From Bog-473 sp963755375 (GTDB lineage Bacteria > Actinomycetota > Acidimicrobiia > Acidimicrobiales > RAAP-2): a DNA stretch of 64,000 bases. A program made the position numbers and the translations under genes. The notes under the pieces were generated by a model that saw nothing but the letters and a program-made list of their open reading frames with translations, made no database searches and was not told the DNA's origin. Positions 1 through 8,636 of this stretch are shown here, in pieces. Numbering within the stretch: position 1 is the first letter of the stretch; every line of letters starts with the position of its first letter. The stretch lies in contig CAVWKG010000009.1 in assembly GCA_963755375.1 (NCBI GenBank), positions 26,946-90,945 on the forward strand, read 5' to 3'.

Positions 1-34
1 TTTGCATCGACTGCGAAGAGAAAGGAACTGCATC

Positions 35-1182
35 ATGACTGCACAACCAACCCAGGAACCGACGTCGCTGGCCGACGTGATCGACACATGGCAGCGCACC
101 CTGCACATGCCCGAACCCGGCGCCTTACTGGTCGCCCTCGGCGCCATCGTGGCCAACCTGATGGAGGGAGACCCGCTCTGGCTCATGCTGGTCGGCCCAC
201 CGTCGTCGGGGAAGACCGAGATCGTCGAGGCCTTCTCAGAATTGTCCTGGGTCCACATGGTGAGCACGGTGACCAAGGCGGGGCTCTTGGCCGGATCGCC
301 ATCAAAGGACGGCACTGGCGGACTTCTGATGGAGCTGGGCGAGCGTGGAGTGATCGTCTTCAAGGACTTCACGACACTCCTTTCCGAGCACGCCTCGACC
401 CGCAACGAGGTCTTCGGCATCTTGCGTGAGGTGCATGACGGCAAGGTCAGTCGGGTGCTCGGCACACGGGGCGGTCAGACCCCCAAGTGGCGGGGGCAGG
501 CCGGAGCGATCGCGTGCGTGACCGACGCCGTCGACCAGTTCGAGATGGCGGCTCTCGGTGAGCGTTGGCTTCGCTACCGGCTGGGACCTCTCGAACCCCC
601 GGACCGCTTTTTGGCCGGGCTGTCCGCGTTCGCAAACCGGTCGAAGCAACGCAGCAACCGCGAAGCCCGGCGCTTGGTCGTCGAATCGTTCTTATCCGGT
701 CTGGTGATTGAGGCAGAACCGCCGACACTCAGCGACGCGGCGGTTGACCGCCTCATCACCCTGGCCGACCTCGGCACCCGGTGCCGCAGCGCGGTGCCCC
801 GCGGAGGAGGCCACGGCGACGAGATCTCCCAGGTCTTGCCCCCCGAGGAGGTGCCCCGCCTCATGGTGGCACTGTCCCGGCTTTCGGCCGGGCTGAGCGT
901 CATCGGCGTTGACTACACGACGCGCTGGGCCATCCTGGCCAAGTGTGCGCTCGACGGCATCCATTCTCTGCGTCGCCGGGTGCTCGATGTCTTGGTCGAT
1001 ACCGACGCCGAGCTGTCGACCGCCACGGTGGCGGGGCACTGTGCCGTGCCCCAGACGTCGACCAGGCGTCACCTGGAGGAGCTGACCGCACGGGCGAGTT
1101 CCGGGAACGCTGGGTTGTGTCCACGTGGCTGCAAGAGCGCTGGTGGGCGACCTCTGGCACAGAGGGCGCCGGTAATGGCTGA
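35..1182 (+). pseudogene. P-loop ATPase with C-terminal winged-helix-like region, frameshifted near 1090
   Basis: The start is the ATG at 35, behind an AAAGGA ribosome binding site; the frame is open further upstream to the window edge. A Walker A motif GPPSSGKT lies at residues 54-61 and a Walker B-like stretch (VIVFKDF) about 60 residues later, so this is a P-loop ATPase of the kind found in plasmid or phage accessory modules. The end of the domain (STATVAGHCAVPQTSTRRHLEEL) resembles a winged helix. Around 1085-1097 the sensible reading moves to another frame, which continues as RTGEFRERWVVSTWLQERWW and stops at 1180-1182, overlapping the ATG of the next gene by a few bases. I infer a one-base deletion. 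Without it the two genes would be translationally coupled. The exact family is not recognised. Confidence 0.6.
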
Positions 1183-1582
1183 CGGCGCCCCGCTCATTTA
1201 TGCCGCCCATCCCATGACCACGTATGGGACCCCGCGAGAGGCGCGGGCATTGGCTCGGCTAGTCGAACTGGTGCCCCATGCCGACATAATCGATCCAGCG
1301 ATTCGCTATGCGAGCAACGACGAGTGGCAGGCCGACTGGCCCAAGCTCCTCCCGCAGCTGGCGGCGGTGGTCGTCTTCGGTGACCGGGGCGGGGCGATCG
1401 GCACCGGATGCCTGCACGAGCTGGTCGACGCGTGGTGGCGCGGGATTCCAGTCGGCATGCTCGACGGCTCCGGGCAATGTCGTCATGTGGCGGGGATCCG
1501 GGTCCTCTCCTCCCGGGTCCGGACCGGCCGCCGGACGGGGTTGCTGGTGCCGGGGCCCCGATGCACACCGCCGCCCGTCTAA
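1176..1582 (+). CDS. Nucleoside 2-deoxyribosyltransferase-like protein
   Basis: The ATG at 1176 overlaps the predicted native stop of the upstream ATPase, a typical coupled arrangement. The 135-residue product begins PLIYAAHPMTTYGT, followed by ADIIDPAIRYASNDEW and a GCLHELVDAWWRGIPVGML segment. This pattern (a beta strand ending in a small-residue loop, an acidic middle, and a Glu-containing helix before a final strand) is like nucleoside 2-deoxyribosyltransferase and related nucleotide-processing folds. In the present sequence it can also be read as a C-terminal fusion to the ATPase, because the upstream frameshift puts both in one frame. I think two separate genes are more likely. The function is inferred from fold resemblance only. 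Confidence 0.5.
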
Positions 1583-1891
1583 GGGCTAGCTGACTGAGCT
1601 GCACCCAAATCGAAGCGAATGTGTCTCACTTCCGGCGAACGGGGATGCCGCCCTCGCGGGACTCATCGGCGAGCTGCGCTGAATCCAGCCCGTTTCGATA
1701 TGCAGAGTGCGAATATGTCAGTCCAGGGAGATCATTAGAGACGTCACGGCCACCGACGTCTAGCAGCCGGCGAATCTCTTGGATAAGGGCGATCCGCTCG
1801 GTCAATAGGATGTCATAGGCCCTCCGCAATCGATGCAGTCGATCCGGCGCCGAGCCGAGAAGCTGGACCTCTAACCCAGGGTGATCATGAC
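1583..1891. other. Intergenic region before the copper block
   Basis: No convincing gene. The minus strand has an open stretch with a helix-like segment (YDILLTERIALIQEIRRLL) but no start codon with a ribosome binding site, so it may be a relic. One copy of the short palindromic repeat lies at 1630-1649. Confidence 0.4.
1630..1649 (-). repeat. Short palindromic repeat copy (GTTCGCCGG type, partial)
   Basis: TTCCGGCGAACGGGGATGCC. It is the complement of the core plus one arm, and the only copy seen left of 13.7 kb. Confidence 0.5.
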
Positions 1892-1908
1892 TACTACGCT
1901 TCGTAGTA
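1892..1908. promoter_or_regulatory. BlaI/CopY-type operator before copA
   Basis: TACTACGCTTCGTAGTA, a 17-bp palindrome with 7-bp perfect arms, 15 bases before the GTG of the copper ATPase. It matches the TACTAC...GTAGTA box of BlaI/MecI-family repressors, and a repressor of that family is encoded at 9383-9820. Binding here would block the promoter directly. Confidence 0.8.
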
Positions 1909-1923
1909 TGTGTAACAGGTGGC

Positions 1924-4332
1924 GTGCCAGACGGCAACGCCTTGCGCCAACGGTTCAGGTGGCTCGGCGGATCACCGGGGTGCTCGTTGACCGCCACTGA
2001 CCTGGCCGTCCCCGCCTCGGACACCGAGGTATCCATCTCCATTGGGGGGATGACCTGCGGCGCCTGTGTGGCTCGGATCGAGAGCAGGCTCAATTCGCTC
2101 GACGGCGTCGAGGCGCTAGTCAACCTGGCGTCGGAGCGGGCACGAGTTCGGATGTCGGCTGGGACGTCCCCCGCTGTCGTCATCGAACGCATCCAGTCGG
2201 CGGGTTTCACCGCCCAGATCGTCGATGAACTCGGCTCGGCTCCCGACATCGCCGCCGAAGCCGAGGCCGAGGCGGACCGCAGGGTCCGCTATCTCGGACG
2301 GCGGCTCGTTGTGGCGGGTCTCCTGTTCATGCCGCTCGGCGATGCCTCCATCGCGTTCTGGCTCGTCCCTTCGCTGCGCTTCCCTGGTTGGCAGTGGATC
2401 CTGCTGGCGTTGGCGGCGCCGATTCTGACCTGGGCCGCGTGGCCGTTCTACAAGGCAGCGATTCGAAACGCCAGGCATGGGATCGCCACCATGGACACCC
2501 TGGTCTCCATGGGTATCGTGGCCGCCACAGCGTGGTCGATCTATGCCATGTTCTTCCGCGACACGAGCCATGTGGCCCGATCATGGCGCTACGTCTTGGC
2601 CCATCAAACAAGTGGGGCGATTTATCTCGATGTGGCAGCCGGCGTGACCACTTTCCTCCTGGCCGGCAGGTATTTCGAGGCCCTCAGCAAGCGGCGGAGC
2701 GGCAACGCTCTGCGTGCTCTTTCCGCCGTCGGCGCCAAGGATGTCGCAGTGCTCGACGCCGCCGGAACTGAGCAGCGCCGCCCGGTCGCCACACTCTGCC
2801 AAGGAGATCTGTTCGTCGTTCGACCAGGAGAGACCGTCGCGACCGATGGAGAGGTCATTTTCGGGCAGTCGGCCATCGACCGCAGCGCCATGACCGGTGA
2901 GTCGATGCCGGCCGACGTGACTGTCGGTGACGCGGTCCTGGGAGGCACCGTGTGTGTGGGGGGACGGCTCGTGGTGAGCGCCACGAGGCTGGGGGCGGAC
3001 ACGCAGCTGGCTCAGATGCTCCGGTTGGTCGAGGACGCACAGAATCAGAAGGCAAACGTGCAACGATTGGCGGACCGAATCGCCGGCGTTTTCGTCCCGG
3101 CCGTAATCGGCATCGCGCTCATCTCCCTGGCTGGCTGGCTGCTCGTCGGGGGAACGAACGAGCAAGCCTTCAGCGCGGCACTTTGCGTGCTGATCATTGC
3201 GTGTCCGTGTGCACTGGGTCTGGCTACCCCCACTGCGCTGATGGTGGCCTCCGGTGAGGGGGCACGATTGGGCATCTTCTTCAAGGGTTACCAGGCGCTC
3301 GAAGAGTCTCAAGAGATCGACACGGTACTCCTCGACAAAACGGGGACGGTGACGGAGGGCGCGACGGTCGTAGATGACGTTTCCGGTGTGGATGGGATCT
3401 CGACCAAGGACCTCCTGCGATGGGCCGGATCGCTTGAGCTTGCGTCGGAACACCTGGTGGCCAAGGCGATCGTTCAGAGAGCGCAGAGTGACGGGATCGA
3501 TTTGGTGATGGTGACGGATTTCGAAGCGCTGGCCGGTCTCGGTGCTCGTGGGTCTCTCGATGGCTACGAACTGAAGGTGGGGCGACGCGAGGTCTTCTCA
3601 AATAAGGCACTCTCGGCCATGCCCGGCTCGCTGATATCGCACTGCGTGGCATGGGAGAGCGAAGGACGGACGGTTGCGTTCGTTGGCCGAGACGACATGA
3701 TGGTCGGAGCGCTTGCCGTCAGCGACAAGGTGCGGTCGACGGCGTTCTCCGCGGTGCACGATCTGAAAGCCCTTGGTTTGCATTGCGTCCTTGTGACCGG
3801 AGACCACGAGGCGGCGGCGCGAGCAGTTGCAACTTCCATCGGAGTCGATGACTGGATCTCAGCGGCGTTGCCTGCCGACAAGGTTGCGGCGATCAGGCGC
3901 CTGCAACAAGAGGGTCATCGCGTTGCGATGGTGGGAGACGGCATCAACGACGGTCCGGCCCTGGCGTGCGCCAACCTCGGCCTCGCTGTGGGCTCGGGCA
4001 CCCACGTCGCGATGGAGTCGGCAGACCTGATTATCATGCGCGACAACCTCACCGCAGTTCCGACGGCAATCACACTGGCTCGGCGCACCTATCTCACCAT
4101 CCGGACCAATCTGCTCTGGGCCTTTGGCTACAACGTGATCGCTATTCCCTTGGCCGCATTCGGGTTCCTCAATCCTCTGATTGCCGGCGCCGCCATGGCG
4201 CTCTCGTCCGGTTGTGTGGTGTGGAACAGCTCGCGGTTGCGTCACTTCTCGACCGATGTCGTGCGGCAGGCCGACCAAGGAGCCCGACGACTCGAATGCG
4301 TTGTGGGCGCAGAGTCCTCCGACTGTCCATAG
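1924..4332 (+). CDS. copA: Cu(+)-exporting P1B-type ATPase (CopA family)
   Basis: An 802-residue P1B ATPase that would export monovalent copper across the cytoplasmic membrane. An N-terminal heavy-metal-associated domain carries GMTCGAC at residues 42-48. Membrane helices follow, then the actuator loop TGES (about residue 324), the transport-site CPC (427-429), the phosphorylated Asp in DKTGTVTEG (471), and the hinge GDGINDGPAL. The last helices hold YN (GYNVIAIPLAA) and the MALSS segment followed by NSSRLRH, the residues that mark the Cu(I)-specific P1B-1 subgroup. The GTG at 1924 is only one base after an AGGTGG, so the true start may be different or the message leaderless. The operator at 1892-1908 implies control by the BlaI/CopY-type regulator. 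The gene is intact, unlike many in this window. Confidence 0.93.
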   Translation: MPDGNALRQRFRWLGGSPGCSLTATDLAVPASDTEVSISIGGMTCGACVARIESRLNSLDGVEALVNLASERARVRMSAGTSPAVVIERIQSAGFTAQIVDELGSAPDIAAEAEAEADRRVRYLGRRLVVAGLLFMPLGDASIAFWLVPSLRFPGWQWILLALAAPILTWAAWPFYKAAIRNARHGIATMDTLVSMGIVAATAWSIYAMFFRDTSHVARSWRYVLAHQTSGAIYLDVAAGVTTFLLAGRYFEALSKRRSGNALRALSAVGAKDVAVLDAAGTEQRRPVATLCQGDLFVVRPGETVATDGEVIFGQSAIDRSAMTGESMPADVTVGDAVLGGTVCVGGRLVVSATRLGADTQLAQMLRLVEDAQNQKANVQRLADRIAGVFVPAVIGIALISLAGWLLVGGTNEQAFSAALCVLIIACPCALGLATPTALMVASGEGARLGIFFKGYQALEESQEIDTVLLDKTGTVTEGATVVDDVSGVDGISTKDLLRWAGSLELASEHLVAKAIVQRAQSDGIDLVMVTDFEALAGLGARGSLDGYELKVGRREVFSNKALSAMPGSLISHCVAWESEGRTVAFVGRDDMMVGALAVSDKVRSTAFSAVHDLKALGLHCVLVTGDHEAAARAVATSIGVDDWISAALPADKVAAIRRLQQEGHRVAMVGDGINDGPALACANLGLAVGSGTHVAMESADLIIMRDNLTAVPTAITLARRTYLTIRTNLLWAFGYNVIAIPLAAFGFLNPLIAGAAMALSSGCVVWNSSRLRHFSTDVVRQADQGARRLECVVGAESSDCP

Positions 4333-4411
4333 CACCTCCGGTGTTCATACCGGTCAGGACGATGAACACCGCCGCTTGTCCGTGACTTGACGACTTGCCG
4401 ACCGACCTGAA

Positions 4412-4428
4412 TACTACGGGTTGTAGTA
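4412..4428. promoter_or_regulatory. BlaI/CopY-type operator before the Met-rich membrane protein
   Basis: TACTACGGGTTGTAGTA, with 6-bp arms and 5-bp spacer, 19 bases upstream of the ATG at 4448 and just before its ribosome binding site. It has the same design as the operator before the copper ATPase. Confidence 0.78.
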
Positions 4429-4447
4429 GTAGGTTGGAGGGTGTGCC

Positions 4448-6409
4448 ATGACCGCCGTGGAGGTAGAAGAGAGCCCTCCGATCGATCCGCCCCGTCAGTC
4501 CTTCTCGCTTGTCGGGACGCAACGGACGCTCCAGGTCATCCTGGGTCTGTTCTGGCTCCTCGACGCCGGTCTGCAATTCCAGCCGTTCATGTTCCGCAGC
4601 AGCTTCACCACGACATACCTGCTGAACAATGCCCAGAACCAGCCCGACGTGGTCCGATGGATCATCACGAATGTGGGCCATTTGGTCGGACCCCACGTCG
4701 CTGTGTGGAACACGTTCTTCGCCCTGATCCAGGTGGCAATCGGCGCCGGGTTGCTCTTCCGGCGCACCGTGCGGCCAGCTCTTGCGGTGTCGTTCTTCTG
4801 GGCCTTCGGCGTCTGGTTCTTCGGGGAGGGCCTCGGTCTGATCTTCACCGGATCGGCTTCTGCCCTTACAGGTGCGCCGGGGTCGGTGTTCATCTACGGA
4901 CTGATAGGGGTGATGGCGTGGCCTCGATCGCGGACACGTCAAGCTTCTGAAAAACCGGTCGGAATGGCCTCGTCGGCGGCGGGTCAGGGTGTCGGGGGAG
5001 CGACCACTCCCCTTTTGGTCTGGGTTGGGTACTGGTCGCTCGCTGCAGTCCTGTTCCTGCTTCCGAATAATCGGACCACGACTTCAGTGTCGAGCGCCAT
5101 CACCGGCATGTCGTCCGGTGAACCCAGTACGTACTCTCACTTCCTCAACAGCTTCGGCAACCAGTTCGGCAGTGGCGGCGTCTTGACCACGTGGCTGTTG
5201 GCAATCGCTTCCCTGATCGTCGGATTCGGGCCCCTCTTGTTCCGCCGACCGACTCCGTTCCTCGCGGTAGGAGGCCTCCTTGCCGCCTTCTTTTGGGTCA
5301 GCGGCCAGGGTCTCGGCGGCATCTTCACCGGCTCAGGGACAGACCCGAACACCGGTCCTCTCATTATCCTCCTGTCCCTTGCCATGGTGCCCGCCGTATT
5401 GCCCGATCCGTCGACATGGCGGTCTCCTTTCGCAATGGCGCTCTCTCGGTATCCCGTGCTGGTCGTCGGAGGCGCGGTGGGGCTCGTGGTCGCTCTGTTT
5501 CTCAGTGCCGTCTACCCGGTAGCGGCTCAGGAGTCGTCGAGCACGGCAATGTCGGGCATGACCGGCATGTCCGGGGCCTCGATGGCCGGCACGAGCGGGC
5601 AAACTGCGGCGACGGCCACCTGCACCAGAGGAAACAACGGCGCCCCGAGGACGGGACTCGACGTCAACAACACCCCGAACATGGTCATGGCGGGGCCGGG
5701 CACCGGCATGGACATGAACGGTGCGGACGCCAGCGCGGCGGCCGGTCTTAACACCACCAAAGCAAACTGGCACTTCACCGGACCCGCGCTGCCGGCGGCG
5801 GAGGCCCAGGCGCTCTTGGCCCAGGGCGAGAACGGGCCGACCGACATCCACATGCTCATGAGTGGCTGCACGACGGAACCGACTTTCTCGGAACAGATCA
5901 ATGCGGCCCAATATGTCCAGAGCACCAGTCAGGCCGTGGCCCGCTATTCCTCCCCCGGCGCCGCCGTGGCGGCCGGGTACGTTCCGGTGTCACCGACGGC
6001 CTACCCGGTCGTCTACTACGTCAATCCGACGATCGTGGCGGGGAACGCGGCGGCGGGAAGAACCCTCGACCCGCAGCATGTCGACGGCCTCGTCTTCGCA
6101 GAGACTCCTTCGGGTCAGCAGGTACTGGCGGCCGCGATGTACCTGTTACCGTCGACCCTGACCCCGCCGATGCCCTACGGCGCCTTGGTCCAGTGGCATC
6201 AGCGGACCGACGTCTGTGGCCCGAGCGGTGAGTCCGCCCCGAACCAGCTCCAGATCACGGGTGCCCCGCCCTGCCCGACCGCGAGCGTTCAGCAGCCCAC
6301 GCCCTTCATGACCATGGTGTGGCAGGTGCCTGTGGCCGGAGGCCCACTGGCCATTCAGCCACCGGACATCCAGATCGTCGAGGCGGCCGTCATGTCGGCG
6401 GGAACGTGA
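4448..6409 (+). CDS. Polytopic membrane protein with Met-rich linker and secreted C-terminal domain
   Basis: The ATG is preceded by GGAGG at 7 bases. The first ~350 residues hold about ten hydrophobic segments, including TLQVILGLFWLLDAGLQFQPFMF, and two related GEGLG/GQGLGGIFTG loops, suggesting an internal duplication. This half is paralogous to the 340-residue protein at 7614-8636. After the last helix comes a Met-rich stretch (AMSGMTGMSGASMAGTS, later MVMAGPGTGMDMNG and HMLMSG), typical of extracytoplasmic copper-binding proteins, and then a ~200-residue secreted domain with three Cys (one near GCTTEP, two near QRTDVCGPS and APPCPT). The operator and position beside copA point to copper handling, perhaps binding or transfer outside the membrane. 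The family is unnamed to me and the function is inferred. Confidence 0.8.
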   Translation: MTAVEVEESPPIDPPRQSFSLVGTQRTLQVILGLFWLLDAGLQFQPFMFRSSFTTTYLLNNAQNQPDVVRWIITNVGHLVGPHVAVWNTFFALIQVAIGAGLLFRRTVRPALAVSFFWAFGVWFFGEGLGLIFTGSASALTGAPGSVFIYGLIGVMAWPRSRTRQASEKPVGMASSAAGQGVGGATTPLLVWVGYWSLAAVLFLLPNNRTTTSVSSAITGMSSGEPSTYSHFLNSFGNQFGSGGVLTTWLLAIASLIVGFGPLLFRRPTPFLAVGGLLAAFFWVSGQGLGGIFTGSGTDPNTGPLIILLSLAMVPAVLPDPSTWRSPFAMALSRYPVLVVGGAVGLVVALFLSAVYPVAAQESSSTAMSGMTGMSGASMAGTSGQTAATATCTRGNNGAPRTGLDVNNTPNMVMAGPGTGMDMNGADASAAAGLNTTKANWHFTGPALPAAEAQALLAQGENGPTDIHMLMSGCTTEPTFSEQINAAQYVQSTSQAVARYSSPGAAVAAGYVPVSPTAYPVVYYVNPTIVAGNAAAGRTLDPQHVDGLVFAETPSGQQVLAAAMYLLPSTLTPPMPYGALVQWHQRTDVCGPSGESAPNQLQITGAPPCPTASVQQPTPFMTMVWQVPVAGGPLAIQPPDIQIVEAAVMSAGT

Positions 6410-6608
6410 TGGAGGCCGTTCGGATCTGGGCACCGGGTGGCGGTGACTGAGTCACATCCAGCGACCGCGGACATGCATCGACCCGACCTCTCTGCCGAGG
6501 GCGCGATCGGTACCCTGACGCGTTGTTCGAGGCGCCCGCGGCATTCCCGACATTGGACTCGGCGTGGGGCGGTGGCAGCATTGCGCCGCTCCGCCAGGGT
6601 ATGACACG

Positions 6609-7166
6609 GTGATCCGCTGGAGCTCACCATCGGGGGCTCGGGGTCGAGCCACGGGTGCGCTGTTCACCCTGGCATTGGTCGTCACCATCTGTTTCGAGGT
6701 GCCAACCGGCGAAGCAGCCTCTGAGGCGCCACTTCCCGCGGGCCCGACCCCGTCGGAGATCGCCAAGATGGTCTGCCAGGACAAGGCAAAGAACGAGATC
6801 GCGTCCGTGCTGGGCGAGTTCGCCACCGTCTCCCATCCCACCTGGGTAAACCACCTCTACTCGTGCCAGTACCGCTATCCGACCGGTTCGATGGTGCTTT
6901 CCGTGAAGGAACTCTCGAGCTGGACACAGACGAAGAGTTATTTCCGAACGCTCGCAAAGCAAATGGGCGAGGCCCAAGTCATCAATGGGCTCGGACAGGC
7001 GGCGGTTCAGACCACTGACGGATCGATCATCGTGCGCAAGGACTGGAAAGTCCTCCTGGTCAATCCAGCCGGTCTCCCCCCACAGTTTGGCCAGCCGCCT
7101 ACGAGCTCGGGTGCCGTCGCGCAGTCGGTAGCAGATGTCATTCTCGGTTGTTGGGACGGCGACTGA
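6609..7166 (+). CDS. Small secreted protein of unknown function
   Basis: I chose the GTG at 6609, which gives a clean signal peptide (Arg-rich start, ALFTLALVVTICFEV core, cleavage near GEA-AS) with an AGGG eight bases upstream; an earlier GTG at 6564 is possible. The mature ~150 residues contain three Cys (MVCQDKAK, YSCQYRY, LGCWDGD), a SYFRTLAKQMGEAQVINGLG helix and a strand-rich remainder, similar in style to actinobacterial secreted DUF3558-like proteins. It follows the Met-rich membrane protein in the same direction after a 200-base gap. A role in copper stress is suggested only by position. Confidence 0.65.
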   Translation: MIRWSSPSGARGRATGALFTLALVVTICFEVPTGEAASEAPLPAGPTPSEIAKMVCQDKAKNEIASVLGEFATVSHPTWVNHLYSCQYRYPTGSMVLSVKELSSWTQTKSYFRTLAKQMGEAQVINGLGQAAVQTTDGSIIVRKDWKVLLVNPAGLPPQFGQPPTSSGAVAQSVADVILGCWDGD

Positions 7167-7254
7167 GCCACAGAGCAACCGATCGCCGCGATACGGATGT
7201 GCACTCAGGGCAGCGTTCGCCTGAAGTCGAAGGACACGGGGGTGCCTCCTAATG

Positions 7255-7560
7255 TGTGCATCACATGGAAGATTGACCGGGAGCCGCGGTAGAGCCCCTA
7301 TCGCTGACGACGTGGCACAGGGTTTCGGTATCGAGCCAGGCGGGATCGTACGCGACATAGGCCCGGATGGTGGCCAGATTGACCGAGGCGCTCGCGACTG
7401 CGGACAGCCTTGGATGCGCGTTGCACAGACACTGCAGTGCATGCCGCCCAATTCGAGCTCGAGCTCTGCGGTCGGCAGTCGCCGCGGGCCTCGACTCGCT
7501 GCGGTCTCGCAGGAGCGCCACGGCGGTCCGCTCGATGTCAGTTGCGTAAATACTACGAGT
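7255..7560 (-). pseudogene. Frameshifted heavy-metal-associated (HMA) domain remnant
   Basis: Reading the minus strand from about 7480, one frame gives LELGGMHCSVCATRIQ, a metal-binding motif of HMA domains. A neighbouring frame then gives RLSAVASASVNLATIRAYVAYDPAWLDTETLCHVV, the rest of the same fold. Compared with a normal HMA, several residues and the frame are lost around 7425-7435, and nothing ATPase-like follows before 7254. The piece starts next to the paired operators at 7551-7588, so it looks like the beginning of a second copper ATPase or chaperone, divergent from the membrane protein gene at 7614, that has been deleted and frameshifted. Confidence 0.6.
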
Positions 7561-7567
7561 GGTAGTA
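7551..7567. promoter_or_regulatory. BlaI/CopY-type operator, first of a pair
   Basis: TACTACGAGTGGTAGTA, 6-bp arms with 5-bp spacer, in the divergent gap between the HMA remnant and the gene at 7614. Confidence 0.78.
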
Positions 7568-7570
7568 ATA

Positions 7571-7588
7571 ACTACTGATCGTAGTAGT
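7571..7588. promoter_or_regulatory. BlaI/CopY-type operator, second of a pair
   Basis: ACTACTGATCGTAGTAGT, a looser inverted repeat three bases after the first one. Two boxes in this gap would suit control of a divergent gene pair. Confidence 0.6.
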
Positions 7589-7613
7589 GGACCCGACCTA
7601 AGGGTGGAGAGCG

Positions 7614-8636
7614 ATGAGCATGACCGAGGTGAGAACTGGCGATGCGCCAGCCGCGGTGATCGACTCCAGAGGGGTCACGACCACGTCCGCTGAGCAACCG
7701 AGGGACCTCCAGCGGACATTCCAGCTCGTCCTAGCAACGGTCTGGCTCCTCGATGCGGTACTTCAACTCCAACCGTTCATGTTCACTCGGGGGTCGAACG
7801 GGTTCAGCGGCATGCTCAACTCGGTCGCCGCCGGCAACCCCGGCTGGATCGATCACTCGATCACCTGGAACGCCTCGAACGTGTATCACAACCCGGTTCT
7901 GAGCAACAGCACCTTCGCGCTCGTGCAGTTCCTGATCGGCTTCGGGATTGTGTGGAAGCGATCCCTCAAAGCCGCACTGGTGCTCTCGATCGTCTGGTCC
8001 CTCGGCGTCTGGTGGTTCGGCGAGGGTCTCGGGAACATCACCCACGGGGGCGCCACGCCCTTCGGCGGTGGCCCCGGGGCTGTCCTGTTCTACGCCCTCC
8101 TGGCGATACTGCTGTGGCCGAGCGAGGGCTCGGACCGACCGTTCGTCGCTGCTCGGAGTGTCGGGGTGACATCCGCGAAGGCGATCTGGGCCGTGGTGTG
8201 GGGCCTGCTGGCTCTCTTGGCCGTCGTCGGCTCGGGTCGGTCGCCCCAGGCGCTGCACGACCTGGTGTCCTCCTACACCGGGCAGCCCGGATGGCTGGCA
8301 CGCATCGATCGGGCCACTGCATCGATGTTCCTCCATCACGGCACGACGGCCGCGATCCTCCTCGCCTTGGTCTGTGCGGTCGTGGCGATCGGGGTCTATC
8401 TTCCTCCGCAGTTCTCCAAGGTCACGCTGGTCCTCGGGATCGTGACCTTCGTCTTCATCTGGGTGGCCACCGAGAACTTCGGCGGGATCCTGGCCGGCGG
8501 GGCCACCGACCCCAATTCCGGACCACTGGTCATCATTTTGGCGTTGGTCTACTGGCCTCTGGCACCGGCTCGAAATCCTGCAAACGGCCTGCCGTCCAAC
8601 TCGACGGCCGGGTCGAAAGAGACTCTCGTCCCATGA
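7614..8636 (+). CDS. Polytopic membrane protein, paralogue of the N-terminal half of the 4448 gene
   Basis: The 340-residue product repeats the features of the 4448-6409 protein without the Met-rich and secreted parts: FQLVLATVWLLDAVLQLQPFMF near the N terminus, FGEGLGNITHGG and FGGILAGGATDPNSGPLVI loops, and eight or so hydrophobic helices. It has a GGTGGAG ribosome binding site. Its stop overlaps the start of the DUF5134 gene (ATGA), so the two are probably translated together. The paired BlaI-type operators lie immediately upstream. No transport or catalytic motif is visible. A copper-linked membrane function is inferred from regulation and neighbours. Confidence 0.82.
   Translation: MSMTEVRTGDAPAAVIDSRGVTTTSAEQPRDLQRTFQLVLATVWLLDAVLQLQPFMFTRGSNGFSGMLNSVAAGNPGWIDHSITWNASNVYHNPVLSNSTFALVQFLIGFGIVWKRSLKAALVLSIVWSLGVWWFGEGLGNITHGGATPFGGGPGAVLFYALLAILLWPSEGSDRPFVAARSVGVTSAKAIWAVVWGLLALLAVVGSGRSPQALHDLVSSYTGQPGWLARIDRATASMFLHHGTTAAILLALVCAVVAIGVYLPPQFSKVTLVLGIVTFVFIWVATENFGGILAGGATDPNSGPLVIILALVYWPLAPARNPANGLPSNSTAGSKETLVP

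Noticed and set aside
1621..1890. A minus-strand gene upstream of copA
   Set aside because: There is a helix-like frame but no start codon or ribosome binding site, and its end runs through a palindromic repeat copy.
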